A stretch of DNA of 64,000 bases from Odontocerum albicorne. Lineage: Eukaryota > Arthropoda > Insecta > Trichoptera > Odontoceridae. The notes beneath the pieces were generated by a model. The model saw nothing but the letters and a program-made list of their open reading frames with translations. It was not told the origin of the DNA and did no database searches. The stretch spans positions 37,815,323 through 37,879,322 of the forward strand of contig OX463842.1 in the NCBI GenBank assembly GCA_949825065.1, in the 5' to 3' direction. The position numbers and the translations under genes were made by a program. Below, piece after piece: positions 58,480 to 64,000 of the stretch; the first letter of the stretch is position 1; every line of letters starts with the position of its first letter.

Positions 58480-59120
58480 TTATAATGAAATTATGTAAAA
58501 AGCAATTTCATAAAAAAAAATATTTAGAATTATAAAAAATATGACTACCATTAACTTTGAATAAATATTCTTAATATAAAGTAAATACATCAAAACATGT
58601 GAACAATTCATTATTAATCTTCTACAGGTCAAATGAATAAACAACGCACAACAGAACAGTGGATGCTCAGGTCTTAAGAAAACATCAAGTGCGAGTCCCT
58701 GAGACAAAACGATCTCATTGAGGAGCTGGGTCTGGTGTATTGGGGTTAACTGGGCAGGCAATCACAGTTGCCCTGCTTCATTGGGAGACCATAAATATTC
58801 ATCAACTGAAGACACGGACGGCAGCCACGGCAGTCAGCTCCCAATCGCGGGATTGACGACCGCCGGCCTCACGGAGTAACAGTTCGACATCCCTGCCTTT
58901 TCTATGGACCAGTTATCTTTTATGGCATTTCGTGATTGAACATTGTAGTATAATTATTTTATTGTAAAATATATTGTCGATCGAAAGACAAACATTTTCC
59001 TGTCTTACATATAACATATGTTATACATATCGTAACGCCGTGTCCTTTGCGGATAAAACAGATCTCTACAGTTTTCAATCAAAACGTACTCATTTCACTT
59101 CCTACACATACATAACATAT
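58480..59120. other. No gene recognised
   Basis: A GC-richer portion at 58650-58900 (GTCTGGTGTATTGGGGTTAA; CGACCGCCGGCCTCACGG) encodes nothing recognised. Confidence 0.3.
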
Positions 59121-59124
59121 ATAG

Positions 59125-59258
59125 TACAACCAGGTGTTTTTATTTTGCCATTTAGCAATCTTGCAACAAAGTAAAAAGATGTTACCTTAAGTAAAAACCA
59201 GACTGCAACCCTTTTTAAATTAAATCAAAGAATCGAAACGGTAGCCCCCGGGTTAGCC
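59125..59258 (-). mobile_element. SINE-1, degraded
   Basis: Minus strand: GTGGCTAACCCGGGGGCTAC, GTTTCGATTCTTTG, AAAAAGGGTTGCAGTCTGG, then TTGCAAGATTGCTAAATGGCAA and an end near GGTTGTAC. Tail recognisable; head decayed. Confidence 0.5.
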
Positions 59259-59261
59259 ACA

Positions 59262-59635
59262 GGACAGAGTTCATGATTTTTATATCTCGACACACATTAT
59301 TCGCCTCCTCTACGTCCATACACTTTCTAATACAACTCATACGATTTCTCTAACTTTCTACGTTTCCTCTTAAAAATATAATTCACTTGATACATAGATA
59401 TTTTTTGGTCTTTCTCTCACGCGTTCAACTTACATTTGCACATCTTCTTTTTCTCACTTTATCTTCTTTCAATATCTGGTTCACTTGATCTAGCCTCCTT
59501 TCTCTCGGTCTACCTCTTCTACGTACACTTGGAACTTCTGACTTGTGTACTACCTTGATTATTCTTTCGTCATTCATTTTCTCCAGATGCCCAAACCACT
59601 TGAACACTTCTTTCTTCATCTTACTTACGAGTACA
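59262..59635 (-). mobile_element. LINE tail fragment, family A, best-preserved C-terminal block
   Basis: A 64-codon open frame (59619-59425, minus) reads KKEVFKWFGHLEKMNDERI then RRRGRPRERRLDQVNQILKE. The end block follows in another frame. The two give the clearest view of the family A pattern. Confidence 0.68.
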
Positions 59636-59639
59636 ATAT

Positions 59640-60540
59640 CAGTTTGATGCGTTTATTCAGCAACAGGTAGCAGAATTTAGATTATGGTAAACATGTTTAT
59701 GCATTATCCCTTATTAATAAACGTTTAAAAACTAAATGAGTTAACATTAGAACTAATTAACATTATGCACCATTTAAGGAAGTTGGTATTAAGGGCGCGT
59801 CCGGTAATCGTAACTTAGTTAAATCTTAACCTGTGAGTGTAAAACTAACGCAAACCAATTACAAGTGTTCGGTTTCGGGATTAAATTATTTGGGTTTATA
59901 GTTTTAGAGACAGTTAAGATTTAAATTAAAATGTTTATTTAAAATATAAACGACATATTACACTTACTTTTAACTTGTTATTTCAATAAGTAACTAAAAA
60001 GTTTTATACTGGAATGATTTTAAACAGAAAATAATAATGTTAAGAATTCATAGACAATTTATAAAATATGTAGATAATACAAAACATCTCTGAATTTTTT
60101 TTTCGTTATTTTTTTTAACTTATCTTTCTATTCTACGAGTACATCAAAGAATCACTAATCTGATTAATTAATTCGTTTCTTAGAAAAAAATTATCTTGGC
60201 GCTTAATCAACTATGCTTTCAAATAACGTGAATTGTTTGTAAAGACATTATATGTATTTTGAAAACAGTAATTGTGAAAGCTTACCAAGATTGTGCTTCT
60301 AGAACATATTCTGTCTTCTCAATGAACGTAATCAACTTCTCATTGCTCAATGACTGGGTTCGATCAAATTTGGGTGAATATCCATTTAAAGGAAGTGAAC
60401 CAACACAGGTAATATTTTAATTAATTTAAAGTTTAAATAAAAATACATTTAATAAATTAAGTATCACTTAATAAAGATAAGAGTAAAACTTTAAAAGATA
60501 ACCGTAGAAAAATATAAATTACTTAATAAACTTGCATATC
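59640..60540. other. No gene recognised
   Basis: AT-rich. Repeated TTAAGATTTAAATTAA-like words around 59820-59935 may be ends of an old MITE. Confidence 0.3.
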
Positions 60541-60542
60541 TC

Positions 60543-60744
60543 TAAGGCCTCGGCCACACAGGTAGGAGCCTCGCTTGGTGCTTAGAACTACGGTACTAGG
60601 TGACTATAATAGTCACGTAGCGTGGCGCGAAGCGTGCAGTGTGGCCATTGCAATAGTATGGGGTGCGTTGGTTCGCTAGGATGTCACCTAGCTCGCAGCG
60701 TACCTCTAAGCACCAAGCGAGGCTCATGTGTGGCCGAGACCTTA
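60543..60744. repeat. MITE with ~40-bp terminal inverted repeats (202 bp)
   Basis: The left end TAAGGCCTCGGCCACACAGG and the complement of the right end TAAGGTCTCGGCCACACATG both run into GAGCCTCGCTTGGTGCTTAGA. The GC-rich interior includes GGTGACTATAATAGTCAC, a palindrome. Non-coding. The superfamily is not assigned. Confidence 0.85.
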
Positions 60745-60783
60745 ATAAAAATATCGACGCATTTACAACTCGGAGATTAGACG

Positions 60784-60877
60784 TGTGCATTTAACACAGT
60801 GTAACCTCGAAAATGTGTAAAAATAATGAGTGCATTTAACACAGTGTAACCTCGAAAATGTGTAAAAATAATAATTT
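60784..60877. repeat. Direct duplication of 47 bp
   Basis: TGCATTTAACACAGTGTAAC and the following 27 bp occur twice head to tail, identical. Confidence 0.9.
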
Positions 60878-61020
60878 CAAAAAGACTTGAAAATAATACA
60901 TATCTGTCAAGTATTATGTCCTGAAATTTATAAATACAGATAAAATTTACATTATTTAGGTTATTGGCAGTTACACTTTATCAATGTGATTCGACTTGAC
61001 AAGATATAATTCCAATTTAA

Positions 61021-61300
61021 TAGCAACGTCGTATAGTGTCAACTGTTGTGATGTCTAACTTGGAAAGTGTAGCAACTTAACTGGGATCATGCGGAGTGAT
61101 CAGTTAGCAGCGTCATATAGTGTCAACTGTTGTGATGTCTAGCTTGGAAAATGTAGCAACGGAGCTGGGGTAATGTGGAGTGATCAGTTAGCAGCGTCAT
61201 ATTGTGTCAAATGTTATGATGTTAAAGTTCGAAAGTGTAGCAACGGAGCCGGGGTTCCCGATGTGGAGTGATCAGTTAGCAGCGTCACATGGTGTCAATT
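61021..61300. repeat. Diverged tandem repeat, ~84-bp unit x 3.4
   Basis: TAGCAACGTCGTATAGTGTC / TAGCAGCGTCATATAGTGTC / TAGCAGCGTCATATTGTGTC begin successive units; each ends GTGGAGTGATCAGT or similar. About 10-15% divergence, so older than the 96-bp and 105-bp arrays. Confidence 0.9.
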
Positions 61301-61866
61301 GAGGAGCACAATTACTTTGTATGGCCACGCCACACGCTCCTGACGCTGGCGACGCGCCGCACACTGGAGCGAAACGACACTTCCCACGTATCGGTACGAA
61401 AAAACTAGATCCTTGTTAACATAAGTATAAATAATGACATGGACGTACTTCTTAGATGCATTGTCAGGTCATCTAATGATTTATATAATACTTTAAATAT
61501 GTACATTTGATATATTTTTTACATATTGTTTGATTAGCACCAAAAAGTGCACATTTGAAAATTCTCTTCTAGAATGTTGTGATTAAGTGCATTACATGCA
61601 TTGACAACATACGAAATGGTTTGGAATTTATATTAATTTTATTTTAACGGAATTTTAGTGTCAACAAAGTGGAAATACAGTTAATTTAAATAAAGTTAAA
61701 AAATGAAACACTGTTTAATCCAATTGAAAATATAAATTTAACCCATCTAATTTCAATTTATTTTTTTATCCACTTTGCACGGATTTCTCATGTTACACAA
61801 ATAGTCATATGTTACTCATCTTCAGGGGCACTCCGAACTAAATAGTCCGGAGTACATACCGGAGAA
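61301..61866. other. No gene recognised
   Basis: A short GC-richer stretch (61318-61400), then AT-rich DNA up to the piggyBac end. Confidence 0.35.
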
Positions 61867-61870
61867 TTAA

Positions 61871-64000
61871 CCCTTAGAGATCGGCTAAGATTTACGCGAA
61901 GTACTCCCTCAGACCGGCGAGAATTTTAAACATTGGAACGCACTTATAAACAATTTAATTACTCTTCACACAAAATGAATAAATAAACCAAATAAACAGC
62001 ATATTATAGTCAAATGGTGTACCTTTGTGTTAGTATAAAAATAATCAGAGTTTTTTGTTTCATATTGACTTTAAAATAATAAATAAAAATATATTACCGT
62101 GAGAATGGAGCTGCCACTTAAGTAAATCACTTGTGGGATTTTTTATTATAAGGTCTATCGTAAACATTTAGTCATCCACATCGAGAATGTACTTTTGAAC
62201 ATGATCTCCATATACAAAAATTATCGTTATCCGAAAGAATCATAGTAATAATTAAATTTAATGGAAGGTCTAAAGAAATATCTCGGCACAAACACACATA
62301 CTCGCGCAACTGTTCGTCGGCATATGGATAGGGTGTCCATGAATTAGTATTGCATATGTAACTTTTAAAACTCAAAACTTTTGAATTGTGTGATATGCCT
62401 TAAAACAATTAGTTGGACATAAGGCAACTTCGCAGTCACTACACCAATAACGAGTTTGAACACGTTTCTGAGGCTGCCGCGTAGTATTTTTACATACAAA
62501 ACACCGCCGATAAACCGATTGTCTCTTAGAATTGATAGTTTGTGGAATGTCTGATAAAAAATGTCGTGCACTTAGTCTAAGAGGATGGTCACCACTTTGT
62601 TTGGATTTAGGTGTTGACTCCGGATGATGATATTTCTGTAGAAGTTGTCGAACAACTTCTAATTGGAAATCTGTTAGGCTCACGTCTTTTTTTGTCTTAA
62701 ACTTAAACATCGCGTGAGCATTTATTAATACCACGTCAATTGTACGAAACGCGATCTTTTTGTACCACTTATTGGTTTTACGGACGCACTCTACAAACGT
62801 GATCATCATATCTGACCTGTCTACGGAGCCCATGTGTTTGTTGTAACTAACTACACACGATGGTTTCACAATAGCGGCTTTTGTTTTGTAATCTACTTTG
62901 CCGGTTTCTATTGGTGACGCATCTTCTGCAGTTGTCAACATGTGCACATCTCTCTTGTCGTGCCATTTTACAGCAAGTAGACATCCAGAAGTCATTGATG
63001 ATGTTTCACCTTTCTGCACGATTCCAAATTTTGGCAGGTACTTCCTAGTTTTTTTTACTGTTCCACAGGCGTTGGTTTTTTGATGGTGCAAATACTTAAA
63101 TAAAGCTGGACTTGAGTACCAGTTATCCGTATAAACAGTATGCCCTTTACACAAATATTCCGATAGTAGGGACACAACCACTTTTCCCGAAACCCCCATA
63201 TCCTTGGATAATTGTTCGTCTATATTACTTACGGGTATTTCGGTTTTTGCTCCACAATAAATAATTAATTTTAAAACTAAACCGGTTTCACAATCGCACA
63301 GAACAAAGAGTTTGATTCCAAATTTGTGCCTTTTTGCCGGCAAATACTGTTTTATTCGTAACCTACCTTTGAATAATACTAGTGACTCATCGATACACAA
63401 ATTTTTAAAAGGATAAAAAAAAATCTTAAAATTTTCACACACCGAATCGACAAAGTCTCTTATTTTATATAGAATATCGTCTTTTGGCTGTTTGCAACTA
63501 TCGGAAAAATGTAGCATACTTAGAATAGACAAATATCTATCTCGTGACATTGTCTCGCCAAAAATTGGTGACGATATTAATTTGTCCTTTGTCCAATATT
63601 GCCTGATCCTGCTTTTTTTGCTCCGAACCATAAGCATTGATAAAGCGAAAAATAGATATATTTCATCAGCATTCACGGGCTTCCATTCATTCATTTGTGA
63701 ATGCTGGGAAAATGTTTTTTTTATCTTTAGTTGATCATAATATCTATTCGTTTCTTCAGAAACTTTTCTCACTATGTCACTACTCAAAAATAGTTCAAAA
63801 TAATCTATTTCCCGTTTTTCTTCATTGAGATCGCAATTTCTCAATCCAGATTGTTGGTTGAAGTCATGCAATACTGGACGAAAGTTAATGCCATTTTGCC
63901 ACTCAGATGAAATATTGTCTACATTTACGGTTTATGTGGGCTCTGTATTATCTAAAACATTAGAATTGTCAATTTCACTATCACTAATTTCTGAAGGATC
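61871..64000 (-). mobile_element. piggyBac-family element, 3' end present, 5' end beyond window
   Basis: TTAA at 61867-61870 is followed by CCCTTAGAGATCGGC, matching the TTAA target and CCC-starting terminal repeat of piggyBac elements. About 500 bp separates this end from the transposase stop, including a subterminal block with CCTCAGACCGGCGAG. The transposase occupies the rest. The other end should lie within about 1 kb beyond 64000. Confidence 0.85.
62372..64000 (-). pseudogene. piggyBac-type transposase, one in-frame stop near N-terminus
   Basis: Cut-and-paste transposase with DDE-like (DDD) domain. Open from 63931 to 62372 (about 519 codons). There is no ATG at its upstream end; the codon at 63871 is TTG. 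A TAA at 63932-63934 separates this from an in-frame acidic stretch (DPSEISDSEIDNSNVLDNTE) typical of piggyBac N-termini that runs off the window. Counting from 63871: catalytic Asp161 (CIDESLV), Asp249 (VYTDNWYSSP) and Asp351/354 (MGSVDRSDMM). A Cys-rich C-terminal finger follows, with RRCFVCK, YWCSDCE and ALCPTNCFKAYH. The piggyBac of Trichoplusia is 594 residues. The single stop in an otherwise full frame suggests recent inactivation or a sequencing error. Confidence 0.9.

Overview
The window is AT-rich animal nuclear DNA, almost certainly from an insect with a repeat-rich genome. It holds one convincing host gene (sprouty, with introns) and fossils of piggyBac, mariner, hAT, pogo/Tigger-like, CR1/Jockey-type LINE, RTE-like LINE and tRNA-derived SINE elements. 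There are no operons, ribosome-binding sites, phage genes or CRISPR arrays. The insect order cannot be fixed from sequence alone.

Layout. 1-9 kb: degraded LINE C-terminal tails (called tail families A to D here), SINE pieces, a mariner remnant and foldback repeats. 9-17 kb: mostly unique AT-rich DNA with a MITE, a pogo/Tigger-like element and a 12-unit 105-bp array. 17-34 kb: a deleted mariner with intact ends, more LINE tails, two SINE families, an hAT-like element, minisatellites and a 2.9-kb CR1/Jockey-type LINE (30.6-33.5 kb). 35.9-48.3 kb: the sprouty locus on the minus strand. Its coding exon is very GC-rich, a spliced 5' UTR junction and an upstream ORF lie just before it, and a CpG-rich block near 47.4-48.3 kb is a candidate promoter. 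The probable intron is AT-rich and carries two long TA microsatellites, an hAT element with its 8-bp target duplication, and other repeats. 49-57 kb: a LINE nested in a mariner-like element, a 9-unit 96-bp array grown from a LINE/SINE 3' end, and a 1.3-kb pogo/Tigger-like element with an internal minisatellite. 57-61 kb: more tails, SINEs and a MITE. 61.9-64 kb: the 3' end and most of the transposase of a piggyBac element that runs off the window.

How the parts relate. The tRNA-headed SINEs share their 3' end (a small stem-loop, then a conserved ACCCGCC-like block, then a TAAA-rich end) with the LINE at 49.6-50.8 kb. This suggests that LINE lineage mobilised the SINEs. One 96-bp array carries this same 3' end in each unit, so retrotransposon termini may have seeded satellite DNA here. 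Sprouty is the only gene with a predicted cellular role: feedback inhibition of receptor tyrosine kinase/Ras-MAPK signalling. No new defence or biosynthetic system was found; the novelty is in repeat biology and the form of the sprouty locus.
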